Source: Micavibrio aeruginosavorus (GTDB lineage Bacteria; Pseudomonadota; Alphaproteobacteria; Micavibrionales; Micavibrionaceae). From it: a stretch of DNA of 15,078 bases. The notes below the pieces were generated by a model, which was not told where the DNA came from, made no database searches, and was given only the letters and a program-made list of their open reading frames with translations. Of the stretch, positions 1 to 9,733 are shown piece after piece (within the stretch, counting starts at the first letter, position 1; each line of letters starts with the position of its first letter). Position numbers and translations under genes: made by a program. Location of the stretch: assembly GCA_003241285.1 (NCBI GenBank), contig QFOT01000040.1, positions 1 through 15,078 of the forward strand, given 5' to 3'.

Positions 1-1
1 T

Positions 2-344
2 AAATACATCACACGCTCTGATTGGCTTTTCTTATCAGCTTCTGTCTTTACGATTCCGGTTTGGTTATTGACACGAAATCCCCAAATCGCCTTGCTATGG
101 CTTTTGGTCATCGAACTACTGGCAACGGTTCCAACATTTCGCAAAGCTTATGCGTTGCCTAATGAGATGGACCCTCGCGTATATTTACTCTCTTCTTTTT
201 CCCAAGCCACGCAATTTGCCGCGGTTTATCTCCGGTGATGCGGAAAAGACAATTTCCGTTCTTTTATTTTTGCTGGTATTTCCAATACTGTTCTTTTGCC
301 TTGCTGTTATGCTTTATTTCAGGCGTCAGGCGTTGCATACGTGA
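2..344 (+). pseudogene. 5'-truncated membrane protein gene with apparent frameshift
   Basis: The gene enters from the left edge. The frame starting at base 2 encodes two hydrophobic stretches (about bases 23-65 and 80-130, e.g. LLWLLVIELLATVPTFRKA) and then stops at TGA 236-238. From about base 230 the next frame (+1) continues a plausible product, GDAEKTISVLLFLLVFPIL, with a third membrane segment and a basic tail FRRQALHT ending at TGA 342-344. Reading one C fewer in CTCCGG (230-235) would join the two parts as ...AVYLGDAEKTISV. The overall pattern, short hydrophobic pairs and a basic C-terminus, looks like the end of a polytopic inner-membrane protein. I do not recognise the family with certainty. 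It could be a true pseudogene, a sequencing error, or a gene that ends at 238. Its 3' end overlaps the end of the convergent apt gene by 26 bases. Confidence 0.55.
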
Positions 345-843
345 CGACACTACGCACTTTCAGCCCGTTCCACTGATAGGAATTTTTATGTACAAAGGGC
401 AAATCGATAAAAGACAAAAGCGCCTTTACTTCATACCCCGCCTGTTGGCAGAGATTGGCTGACGCCGTCATCGTGCCGCCTGTTGCCAGCACATCATCAA
501 CAATCACGATACGCCCTTGCCCGTGCATGACCTGCATACCCGATGTACTATACTCGGTTGAATACGCCATTTCGGAAAAAGGGGGCGGGATTTTTCCTGC
601 CTTGCGGATCATCTTGAAATTCTTGCCATAGCGGTCAGCCAGAGCGGATGCAAAAATAAAACCCCGCGCATCGACGCCAGCGAACAAATCGACATTTTTC
701 ATTTCTTCTTCCGACAATAATCCGCCAAGCGCAGCGATCGTGTCACCGAAATAACCTTCCAGCAGCGGCGAGATGTCGCGAAACATAACGCCCTTAATGG
801 GAAAATCTGGGACATTGCGGATATGGGCGGCTAACGGATGCAT
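319..843 (-). CDS. apt: Adenine phosphoribosyltransferase
   Basis: The product (174 residues from the chosen start) converts adenine and PRPP to AMP and pyrophosphate in cytosolic purine salvage. The PRPP-binding loop of type I phosphoribosyltransferases is at residues 113-125 (VIVDDVLATGGTM). The conserved AGVDARGFIFA is at 55-65, and the N-terminal VPDFPIKGVMFRDISPLL is typical of bacterial Apt. Length matches the family (about 170-185). I chose ATG at 843 because GAGAG lies about 5-9 bases upstream and homologues start near this point; the alternative GTG at 873 would overlap the upstream gene. The start lies 8 bases after the stop of the histidine phosphatase gene, so the two are probably co-transcribed. 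The family assignment is secure. Confidence 0.95.
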   Translation of the reverse strand: MHPLAAHIRNVPDFPIKGVMFRDISPLLEGYFGDTIAALGGLLSEEEMKNVDLFAGVDARGFIFASALADRYGKNFKMIRKAGKIPPPFSEMAYSTEYSTSGMQVMHGQGRIVIVDDVLATGGTMTASANLCQQAGYEVKALLSFIDLPFVHKNSYQWNGLKVRSVVTYATPDA

Positions 844-851
844 GAAACTCT

Positions 852-1388
852 CTAATATGGGGTGACTTGCCACATAGTATCATGCCATGAAAATTTATAA
901 ATACGCGCATTTTCAATTTCAGGAATATCTTGCGGCTGCAGGGCATCCATAACGCGGCGGATTGTCCCGCCATGACAAACGAAAAGAGGTATTTGCCCCG
1001 GTTTCCGGTGACGCGTTATCGCCGTCAATACACGGGCCGAATGTTGTGCTGGTGTTTCTTCCCCGGGAAGCGTCTTTATTTCTTTCTGCCTGTGTTCCGT
1101 GATCTTGCCATCCAGTTCACCCAGATGCCGCTCGTTTAAATCCGGATCTTGCATAATCTCTATATTACCGGTGACCACATGTGCTGTCACATGGGCGCGG
1201 ACAAGGCCGCTGGATATAATCAATGTCGGTTTTGGATCAAGCCTGGAAAAGACAAGACTGGCTATCTCTGCCTGCTTATAGCCTTTAAGCGTGAGATGCG
1301 GGTTGCTCCCCGCGCCGGAAATCATCCCTGCTGCGTTATCGGCTGATTGCCCATGGCGCATGATATAAAAGAAATTTGATACAGACAT
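852..1388 (-). CDS. Histidine phosphatase superfamily protein (phosphoglycerate mutase-like)
   Basis: This is a 178-residue branch 1 histidine phosphatase. The phospho-accepting RHG is at residues 11-13 (YIMRHGQS). The usual SPLxRAxQTA region appears as SSGLVRAHVTA at 59-69, the acidic residue follows in LNERHLGELDG (E86), and the second catalytic histidine is in VCHGGTIRRV (H139). The family includes phosphoglycerate mutases, alpha-ribazole phosphatase, SixA and fructose-bisphosphatases; the substrate cannot be read from sequence. The frame is open back to an ATG at 1436, but that extension would translate through a terminator-like hairpin (1406-1426). I therefore prefer ATG 1388, which gives the normal N-terminus MSVSNFFYIMRHG. 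No clear ribosome binding site is visible for either start. The gene directly precedes apt on the same strand, so a role next to nucleotide salvage is possible but is inference. Confidence 0.88.
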   Translation of the reverse strand: MSVSNFFYIMRHGQSADNAAGMISGAGSNPHLTLKGYKQAEIASLVFSRLDPKPTLIISSGLVRAHVTAHVVTGNIEIMQDPDLNERHLGELDGKITEHRQKEIKTLPGEETPAQHSARVLTAITRHRKPGQIPLFVCHGGTIRRVMDALQPQDIPEIENARIYKFSWHDTMWQVTPY

Positions 1389-1393
1389 TATTT

Positions 1394-1426
1394 TCAAAAA
1401 ATTTAAGCCCGGATTAAACCCGGGCT
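1394..1426 (-). terminator. Intrinsic terminator-like hairpin between lipoprotein and phosphatase genes
   Basis: Arms AGCCCGG (1406-1412) and CCGGGCT (1420-1426) enclose a 7-base loop. On the minus strand a TTAAATTTTTT tract follows. It sits 29 bases after the stop of the EF-hand lipoprotein gene, so it probably ends that transcript. It also lies within 20 bases of the likely phosphatase start, leaving no room for a separate promoter between the two. Confidence 0.7.
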
Positions 1427-1454
1427 CGCTGATCATATATTATTATTTTTCAGA

Positions 1455-1757
1455 TCAAAAATCCAGTTCTTCACGCCCGACGAAAGTATCGCGGTTCGTG
1501 TCGAGAGATTGGAATTTCAACAGTATAGCTTTCTCGCGGTTTTGCTGATCGTGAGAAAGGGCCTCCTGCGCGCGCCTTTCGCCCATATCCGATTGGGCTT
1601 GCAGATAAGCCTTATACTCACCTAAATTCAGCTTCTGACTGCCATCAATATCGGCGCGGACAAATGACTGCGCGCGTGTATCTGGACGTTCTTCGTGAGC
1701 ACAAGCAGATAGTAAAAGACTAGTAGAGAGTATAGTAAGCGTTAAAATATTTTTCAT
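1455..1757 (-). CDS. EF-hand lipoprotein
   Basis: A 100-residue predicted lipoprotein. The signal peptide MKNILTLTILSTSLLLSAC carries a lipobox LSAC with the lipidated Cys at residue 19. Two EF-hand calcium-binding loops follow. The first starts at D36 (ligand positions D36, D38, S40, E47 in DIDGSQKLNLGE). The second starts at D86 (D86, N88, D90, E97 in DTNRDTFVGREE). A charged helical stretch joins them. The mature protein would be a membrane-anchored periplasmic protein able to bind calcium; whether it buffers, senses or stabilises something is not visible. An AAGAAAG purine run lies about 10 bases before the ATG. Terminator hairpins bracket the gene on both sides, so it may be monocistronic, although there is little room for a promoter behind the upstream terminator. 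ChaA, a calcium/proton antiporter, is encoded about 1 kb away. Confidence 0.85.
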   Translation of the reverse strand: MKNILTLTILSTSLLLSACAHEERPDTRAQSFVRADIDGSQKLNLGEYKAYLQAQSDMGERRAQEALSHDQQNREKAILLKFQSLDTNRDTFVGREELDF

Positions 1758-1788
1758 TGGTATGTCTTTCTTTAATATGGGCTACCAA

Positions 1789-1818
1789 CAAAAAAGCCCG
1801 GGATCAGTTCCGGGCTTT
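1789..1818 (-). terminator. Intrinsic terminator after the 76-residue gene
   Basis: A perfect 9-bp stem, AAAGCCCGG (1793-1801) with CCGGGCTTT (1810-1818), has an 8-base loop. On the minus strand it is followed by TTTTTTG, a standard intrinsic terminator 21 bases past the stop of the gene at 1840. The flanking A and T runs would also allow weak function on the plus strand, but no plus-strand gene ends here. Confidence 0.88.
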
Positions 1819-1839
1819 AACTATCTGTAGAAGTCAGGA

Positions 1840-2070
1840 TTATTGAAGGCCAAGATCCTGGCGGACAATGGCTATAACTTGTTTTTCTGCAGGCGTTTGC
1901 GGATCAATTTCTGCAACAATCATTCTATGTTTCTCTGACTTTGATAATACGCGACCAGTATTATAGCTTTGATAGATTTCGGCATACGCCTCAATACCTG
2001 CAATTATAGAATGATCGGCTGCTGCCTTAAAAATTGCGGCAGTCGGCGATGGTCGGCTGTCGTTACTCAT
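1840..2070 (-). CDS. Small hypothetical protein (76 aa)
   Basis: A 76-residue soluble protein with no signal peptide or membrane segment. The N-terminus is Ser/Pro-rich (MSNDSRPSPTAAIF), followed by a likely helical stretch with several Tyr (EAYAEIYQSYNTGRV) and a charged C-terminus ending RQDLGLQ. I do not recognise a family. It is probably a real gene: AAAGGAG lies 7 bases before the ATG, a candidate sigma70 promoter is upstream, and a strong terminator lies just after the stop. It is transcribed away from the 109-residue orphan gene, from which it is separated by 88 bases. Confidence 0.75.
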   Translation of the reverse strand: MSNDSRPSPTAAIFKAAADHSIIAGIEAYAEIYQSYNTGRVLSKSEKHRMIVAEIDPQTPAEKQVIAIVRQDLGLQ

Positions 2071-2101
2071 TTAAAAACTCCTTTATTACTCAGTTTCGCA
2101 T

Positions 2102-2129
2102 AATTTAACCATTTATTAGCAAAAGTCAA
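2102..2129 (-). promoter_or_regulatory. Candidate sigma70 promoter for the 76-residue gene
   Basis: On the minus strand TTGACT (2124-2129) and TAAATT (2102-2107) are separated by 16 bases, upstream of the AAAGGAG ribosome binding site of the gene at 2070. It is a fair but not perfect match to the consensus. The intergenic region is AT-rich, so a chance match is possible. Confidence 0.4.
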
Positions 2130-2158
2130 TATATTATGTGAACTAAGGAAGGGCGATC

Positions 2159-2488
2159 ATGGAAAACATAAAAGGCACGGCCAAAGAAGCATTTTCAAAA
2201 TGCATGGATAACGCTTCCTGGCCGAAAAATGTAAGTGCAGAACCACAGGGGCCCAATCAGGTAATGATTAAATCCTATGATGACGGCACTCAGCAGCTAG
2301 GGATTATCGCCACGAAAGAAGGAAAATCGGTTCATATCGAAGGCGGCACCAGGAACGGTGATATTGCGGACTTAACCGTAACCTCCTCACGCTTACCCCC
2401 GGCCTCCGACTTCGATACGCCACGTGATCAAAAAGTTCTGGCAACGACTATTCAAAATGCTGCCGCATGCCTCAAGCCCGGCGCTTAA
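2159..2488 (+). CDS. Hypothetical protein (109 aa)
   Basis: A 109-residue protein without an obvious signal peptide or membrane helix. It has a Cys-containing helix near the start (KEAFSKCMDNASWP), a central stretch that looks like beta strands (NQVMIKSYDDGTQQLGIIAT, then KSVHIEGGT), and a C-terminal helix with a second Cys (IQNAAACLKPG). The two cysteines, C15 and C104, could pair. I do not recognise the family. AAGGAAGG lies about 7-14 bases upstream of the ATG, which supports translation. The gene is divergent from the 76-residue gene, and its stop is 20 bases from the end of the convergent chaA gene, with no obvious terminator between them. Confidence 0.75.
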   Translation: MENIKGTAKEAFSKCMDNASWPKNVSAEPQGPNQVMIKSYDDGTQQLGIIATKEGKSVHIEGGTRNGDIADLTVTSSRLPPASDFDTPRDQKVLATTIQNAAACLKPGA

Positions 2489-2508
2489 ATACCTTTCTTT
2501 TTATACCC

Positions 2509-3591
2509 TCATGGCACGATCGTTATAAACAGGAACATGGCAAAAATAACGAGATGGACAATTCCTTGCAAAACAGTTGTCCGTCCAGTGCCAATCGTAA
2601 TCATGCTGACCGCCAGTGTCAGGGCAAGCAAAATTCCTTCCTTTGGCCCGATCCCCAAAACCAAATCGAGATCGAACAGCACAGCGATAATGACGACACA
2701 GGGAATCGTCAGGCCGATCGTCGCCAAAGCCGAACCCATCGCCAGATTCATTGATGTTTGAAGCCTGTTGGCGCGCGCGGCCCTGAACGCCGCAACGCTT
2801 TCAGGTAAAAGCACCAATAAAGCTATAATAATTCCAACCGTCGTTAGCGGCGCGCCGATCTTCATAACCCAGAGCTCAATAGCCGGGGAAACCGCTTTAG
2901 CCAGACCAACGACCGCCACAAGCGAAACACTCAATAAACCCAGACTGACTAAAGTGGTTTTATTTGATGGCGGCTCGGCATGAGCGTCTTCATCTGCCGT
3001 ATTGACGTCAGGAAGAAAATAATCCCGATGCCGGATCGTTTGAACAAATACAAACGATCCATATAAAATGAGTGAACAAAGACCTGCGAATAAAAGTTGT
3101 TCACTACTATAGGATGGCCCAGACATAGTCGTCGTATAATTTGGCAGCAAAAGAACAATAACGGTTAATGCCATCAATACAGCCAATGCCGCCAATGCTC
3201 CTTGTAAATGAAACCCTTGCTCATGATGGCGCAAACCTCCCGCCAGGAGGCAAAGGCCAACAAGACCGTTGCAGATAATCATGACTGTCGCGAATACCGT
3301 ATCCCGTGCCAGTGTCGCCTTTTCGGGACCAAGCAACATCAGCGATATAATCAGGGCGCCCTCGATGACCGTTACACACAAAGCCAAAACCAGCGTTCCA
3401 AAAGGCTCGCCTACACGGTGGGCAACGACCTCAGCATGATAAACCGCAGCAAAGACGACTCCGAAAATGACCAGACCGCAAATACTTATTACCGCCAGAT
3501 CCATCTTCAGAAAAAATGCCGGCCCTAAAAGGATAAATCCAATCAACGGCCATATCCATGTCCATTTAGGGAGTTTGAAGTCTAGATTCAC
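2509..3591 (-). CDS. chaA: Calcium/sodium:proton antiporter, ChaA type
   Basis: A 360-residue polytopic membrane protein of the Ca2+:cation antiporter (CaCA) superfamily. It has two homologous halves separated by a hydrophilic loop (about residues 188-212). The alpha-repeat signatures are clear: GEPFGTLVLALCVTVIEGAL at 61-80 with Glu77, and LLPESVAAFRAARANRLQTS at 261-280 with Glu264, followed by NLAMGSALATIGLTIP (282-297). These match E. coli ChaA (366 residues), which exchanges Na+, K+ or Ca2+ for protons at the inner membrane. The frame is open back to a GTG at 3633, but a GTG at 3591 is preceded by AGAAGG at 9-base spacing and gives the family's usual length, so I chose 3591. The gene shares a 77-base divergent intergenic region with a small lipoprotein gene. 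Confidence 0.93.
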   Translation of the reverse strand: MNLDFKLPKWTWIWPLIGFILLGPAFFLKMDLAVISICGLVIFGVVFAAVYHAEVVAHRVGEPFGTLVLALCVTVIEGALIISLMLLGPEKATLARDTVFATVMIICNGLVGLCLLAGGLRHHEQGFHLQGALAALAVLMALTVIVLLLPNYTTTMSGPSYSSEQLLFAGLCSLILYGSFVFVQTIRHRDYFLPDVNTADEDAHAEPPSNKTTLVSLGLLSVSLVAVVGLAKAVSPAIELWVMKIGAPLTTVGIIIALLVLLPESVAAFRAARANRLQTSMNLAMGSALATIGLTIPCVVIIAVLFDLDLVLGIGPKEGILLALTLAVSMITIGTGRTTVLQGIVHLVIFAMFLFITIVP

Positions 3592-3668
3592 TTTGGAAAC
3601 CCTTCTTTCTGTCAGTTCAGGAACTTTTAGCACTTTACAGCATTTGATATGGGAGAAAGAGACATTTC

Positions 3669-3806
3669 ATGAAAAAAATTTTTACATTTATTATTTTATC
3701 AAGCGCAATATTAGGGCTATCAGCCTGCTATCATCATCCAAATGGCAGACCTTTTGAAAACGGTGGTTTTTGTCCGCCGGGCCAGGCTAAAAAAGGAAAC
3801 TGCTGA
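3669..3806 (+). CDS. Tiny cysteine-containing lipoprotein (45 aa)
   Basis: The ATG at 3669 opens a 45-residue frame with a classic lipoprotein signal: MKK, a hydrophobic core IFTFIILSSAILG, and lipobox LSAC with the lipidated Cys at residue 20. The mature peptide is only 26 residues (CYHHPNGRPFENGG...) and ends CPPGQAKKGNC, giving cysteines 20, 35 and 45. GGGAGAAAGAGA lies upstream as a ribosome binding region. The last two cysteines are in the pattern C-x-P-G-x6-C, which recurs exactly in the next gene. The function is unknown; the product should be an envelope-anchored peptide, possibly with one disulfide. The gene is too short for many gene finders. Confidence 0.75.
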   Translation: MKKIFTFIILSSAILGLSACYHHPNGRPFENGGFCPPGQAKKGNC

Positions 3807-3878
3807 TTTAACGGCAGAAATACTGTAGTAATTATGCTGCTATATTTTTTAACAGCTAAATAATTTCGGGATATTGAA

Positions 3879-4034
3879 ATGAAAACAGTAATTCTGTCAG
3901 CCTTTATAATGTTTACATTCACCGCCTGCGTTGGTGGCGGTTACCCAGCAGCTGAAGTGCCTGATCTTGACACCTGCTACCCGGGACACGAAACCAGCAA
4001 AGATTGCCACAACCGCCGGCACATAAATCCGTAA
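3879..4034 (+). CDS. Tiny cysteine-containing lipoprotein (51 aa), probable relative of its neighbour
   Basis: The ATG at 3879 opens a 51-residue frame: signal MKTVILSAFIMFTFTAC with the lipidated Cys at residue 17, then a 35-residue mature peptide starting CVGGGYPAAEVPDLD and containing CYPGHETSKDC (Cys33 and Cys43). The spacing C-x-P-G-x6-C is identical to that in the 45-residue lipoprotein 72 bases upstream, so the pair looks paralogous although the remaining sequence has diverged. The ribosome binding site is weak (CGGGATATTGAA before ATG). A strong terminator follows 16 bases after the stop, which supports a real transcript end. Function unknown. Confidence 0.72.
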   Translation: MKTVILSAFIMFTFTACVGGGYPAAEVPDLDTCYPGHETSKDCHNRRHINP

Positions 4035-4050
4035 ATAATGCATAAAATAA

Positions 4051-4088
4051 AAAACCCGCCTTTGACTTTGATGTCAGGCGGGTTTTTT
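4051..4088. terminator. Bidirectional intrinsic terminator shared by the lipoprotein pair and the rrn operon
   Basis: A perfect 11-bp stem, AAAACCCGCCT (4051-4061) with AGGCGGGTTTT (4076-4086), has a 14-base loop and T runs on both strands. On the plus strand it ends the tiny lipoprotein gene; on the minus strand it lies about 50 bases beyond the 3' end of 5S rRNA and is the natural terminator of the rRNA operon. Confidence 0.9.
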
Positions 4089-4139
4089 GAATTCTTAAAA
4101 TCGTTTAGTTAGTAAACTCTTTCTTCTGTGCTTGAAAGA

Positions 4140-4254
4140 TTTGGCAGCGACTTACTCTCCCATGGCTTGAGCCATAGTACCATTAGCCCTGAGGTTTTTC
4201 ACAGTCCAGTTCGAGATGGGATGGCGTGTTGCACACTCGGTAAAACCACCAAAT
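4140..4254 (-). rRNA. rrf: 5S ribosomal RNA
   Basis: About 115 bases. On the minus strand the 5' end reads ATTTGGTGGTTTTACCGAG and the 3' end GAGTAAGTCGCTGCCAAAT, which pair as helix I. The conserved CCCATCTCGAAC and CATGGGAGAGTAAGTCGC segments are present. It is the last gene of the operon: no tRNA-fMet follows, unlike in many alphaproteobacterial operons, and the terminator comes about 50 bases later. Ends are estimated to within a few bases. Confidence 0.96.
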
Positions 4255-4377
4255 CATTCAAGAACAGAAAAAAGTAACACAACCAGTTTTAGATTTGTCT
4301 GGCTTCATAAGATTGTATCCTATGCCGAATTCATATTCACAGTCATTTGGTTCGTTCACTAGAAAGTGACCTTACCA

Positions 4378-4385
4378 CTGCGCGT
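4378..4385 (-). repeat. 23S rRNA processing stem, 3' arm
   Basis: CTGCGCGT here is the exact reverse complement of ACGCGCAG at 7174-7181. The two lie just outside the 3' and 5' ends of 23S, so in the precursor RNA they would form an 8-bp stem bringing the ends of 23S together, as expected for an RNase III site. Pairing continues imperfectly through the neighbouring AT-rich bases. Confidence 0.7.
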
Positions 4386-4419
4386 AATAATCACGAACGA
4401 TGCAAAACACCGTTGCGTG

Positions 4420-7166
<2,747 letters not shown>

Positions 7167-7173
7167 TTTAATC

Positions 7174-7181
7174 ACGCGCAG
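7174..7181 (-). repeat. 23S rRNA processing stem, 5' arm
   Basis: ACGCGCAG on the plus strand is complementary to CTGCGCGT at 4378-4385 across the whole 23S gene. It lies about 8 bases outside the 23S 5' end, the expected place for an RNase III processing stem. Confidence 0.7.
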
Positions 7182-7252
7182 GGATAAATCCACTTCGTAG
7201 AGACGAAAGCTCCTCTTTCGAGGCTGCGGATGACTGAGAATATTTTACTCAG

Positions 7253-7276
7253 CATAAGATAATAAATTATCTTATG
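7253..7276. repeat. Perfect inverted repeat in the rRNA spacer
   Basis: CATAAGATAAT (7253-7263) and ATTATCTTATG (7266-7276) are perfect reverse complements with a 2-base gap, so the actual RNA loop would open by one or two pairs. It has no poly-U tract and lies inside the transcribed operon, so it is more likely a processing or folding element than a terminator. Confidence 0.75.
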
Positions 7277-7363
7277 ATTTTGTTTCTAGACAAAAATACT
7301 TAAATGTGTGGATGTCGTCACACACAATTAAGCCTAGTTGTGTTATGTTTTTACTAACTATTT

Positions 7364-7383
7364 ACGATGTCAAATTAAGAACC
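7364..7383 (-). promoter_or_regulatory. BoxA-like site before 23S
   Basis: On the minus strand GGTTCTTAATTTGACATCGT resembles the leader copy GGTTCTTGAACATCGTG at 9448-9464 and loosely the boxA consensus (TGYTCTTTGACA), with a few extra bases in the middle. Bacterial rRNA operons usually carry such antitermination sites before both 16S and 23S, and the two positions fit. Confidence 0.4.
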
Positions 7384-7460
7384 GAAGATTTTTCAATCTT
7401 CATGAAAATTCACAAAATGAACTTTCACAAAAACTGAACGCTAACTCCACCAAAACCAAA

Positions 7461-7536
7461 TGGTGGACCTTAGCGGGATCGAACCGCTGACCTCCTGAAT
7501 GCAAATCAGGCGCTCTCCCAGCTGAGCTAAAGGCCC
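7461..7536 (-). tRNA. tRNA-Ala(TGC)
   Basis: 76 bases including encoded CCA. The minus strand starts GGGCCTTTAGCTCAGCTGGG, has anticodon loop TTTGCAT (anticodon TGC) on a CCTGA/TCAGG stem, T-arm GGTTCGATCC, and ends GGTCCACCA. It is the standard second spacer tRNA of rRNA operons. Confidence 0.97.
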
Positions 7537-7551
7537 TTTCATTAAGGGTAA

Positions 7552-7628
7552 TGGTGGGCCTGGTAAGATTTGAACTTACGACCCCACCCTTATCAAGGGT
7601 GTGCTCTAACCAACTGAGCTACAAGCCC
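7552..7628 (-). tRNA. tRNA-Ile(GAT)
   Basis: 77 bases including encoded CCA. The minus strand starts GGGCTTGTAGCTCAGTTGGT, the anticodon stem CACCC/GGGTG carries loop TTGATAA (anticodon GAT), the T-arm has GTTCAAATC, and the end is GGCCCACCA. The acceptor stem GGGCTTG pairs with CAGGCCC with one G-U. Only 15 bases separate it from tRNA-Ala. Confidence 0.97.
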
Positions 7629-7685
7629 GCGCAGAAAGAACTGGTCAAAAAGTCTGAAGCCAGATCCTTGCTCTTAAACTACTTT

Positions 7686-7719
7686 ACAGAAAAAACAGAT
7701 ACGTAGACAGCAGGGTGAA
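7686..7719 (-). repeat. 16S rRNA processing stem, 3' arm
   Basis: This 34-base segment, between 16S and tRNA-Ile, is the reverse complement of 9413-9446 with four mismatches, two of which would be G-U pairs in RNA. The core ACAGAAAAAACAGAT (7686-7700) matches exactly. In the precursor transcript the two arms would close a long stem around the 16S sequence, the classical RNase III substrate. Confidence 0.88.
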
Positions 7720-7753
7720 AATACTTCGTGAAAAGTATCTTATACCGAACGTT

Positions 7754-9245
<1,492 letters not shown>

Positions 9246-9412
9246 TGATTCCATGCTCAATGATACTAGTCATTGCTCAAGTTTATTAATTAAGACCTGC
9301 TTTGCGTTATATTAAAAAATACAAATAGCCCGAAGACTATTTGAAAACGTCTGCATAATGCAGATTCGCTTTTCGGCTAACAGGTCTATTTTAAACGCGT
9401 CGATATAACGAG

Positions 9413-9446
9413 TTCAGCCTGCTGCCTGCGAATCTGTTTTTTCTGT
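9413..9446 (-). repeat. 16S rRNA processing stem, 5' arm
   Basis: This segment is complementary to 7686-7719 (34 positions, four mismatches) and lies about 170 bases upstream of the 16S 5' end in the leader. The exact core is ATCTGTTTTTTCTGT at 9432-9446. The distance to mature 16S is longer than in E. coli, with hairpins filling the gap. Confidence 0.88.
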
Positions 9447-9447
9447 T

Positions 9448-9464
9448 CACGATGTTCAAGAACC
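9448..9464 (-). promoter_or_regulatory. BoxA-like antitermination site in the rrn leader
   Basis: On the minus strand GGTTCTTGAACATCGTG resembles boxA (TGYTCTTTGACA) and lies immediately 5' of the 16S processing arm, where Nus-factor antitermination sites usually occur. A related sequence precedes 23S at 7364-7383. The match is partial. Confidence 0.45.
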
Positions 9465-9704
9465 GCGATTTAAGTTCGCTACTCTGTTTAGTTTCCTTCA
9501 AAAACAGTCAAAAACGTTTCGGGCAAATGAAATCTCATTTGCTGAGAAAGTCTTTCGTTTTTCGAAGATTTCGGGACCTTAAAGAAAGTTCCCTATCTCG
9601 TCAACCCTTAATTTAAACTTTCTTAAAGTTTTTTTCGGGCCCCTCACCGCTAAAAGTCTTTGTTTTCAGTATCTTCAAAGTCTTCGGCGCCGCGAGAGAT
9701 CGCC

Positions 9705-9733
9705 CTTATATATAGGGGGATATTCATTGTCAA
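9705..9733 (-). promoter_or_regulatory. rRNA operon promoter
   Basis: On the minus strand TTGACA (9728-9733) and TATAAG (9705-9710) are separated by exactly 17 bases. The bases downstream, GGGCGATC, form a GC-rich discriminator, usual for promoters under stringent (ppGpp/DksA) control. Upstream, 9734-9770 is almost entirely A/T in runs, matching an UP element. Transcription would start near 9698, giving a leader of about 450 bases before 16S. This is the only strong sigma70 match I found upstream of the operon. Confidence 0.82.

Larger units (their letters stand above)
7167..7460 (-). other. Transcribed spacer between tRNA-Ala and 23S
   Basis: A 294-base non-coding spacer. It holds the 5' arm of the 23S processing stem (7174-7181), a perfect 11-bp hairpin (7253-7263 with 7266-7276), a small CTGAG/CTCAG hairpin directly beside it (about 7234-7252), and a boxA-like site (7364-7383). 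I see no further tRNA. Confidence 0.85.

Noticed and set aside
235..462. Open frame of 75 codons beginning MMRKRQF
   Set aside because: It overlaps the membrane-gene remnant and the end of apt, and its sequence resembles neither a membrane tail nor a known protein.
844..873. Longer apt start at GTG 873
   Set aside because: It overlaps the upstream gene, adds residues not usual for Apt, and the ATG at 843 has a better ribosome binding site.
2467..3757. Plus-strand open frames overlapping the antiporter gene
   Set aside because: The minus-strand frame is a clear ChaA homologue with transmembrane pattern and motifs; the plus frames are low-complexity antisense shadows.
4089..4139. Possible tRNA-fMet after 5S, as in many alphaproteobacterial operons
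   Set aside because: The 50-base gap before the terminator is too short and has no tRNA features.
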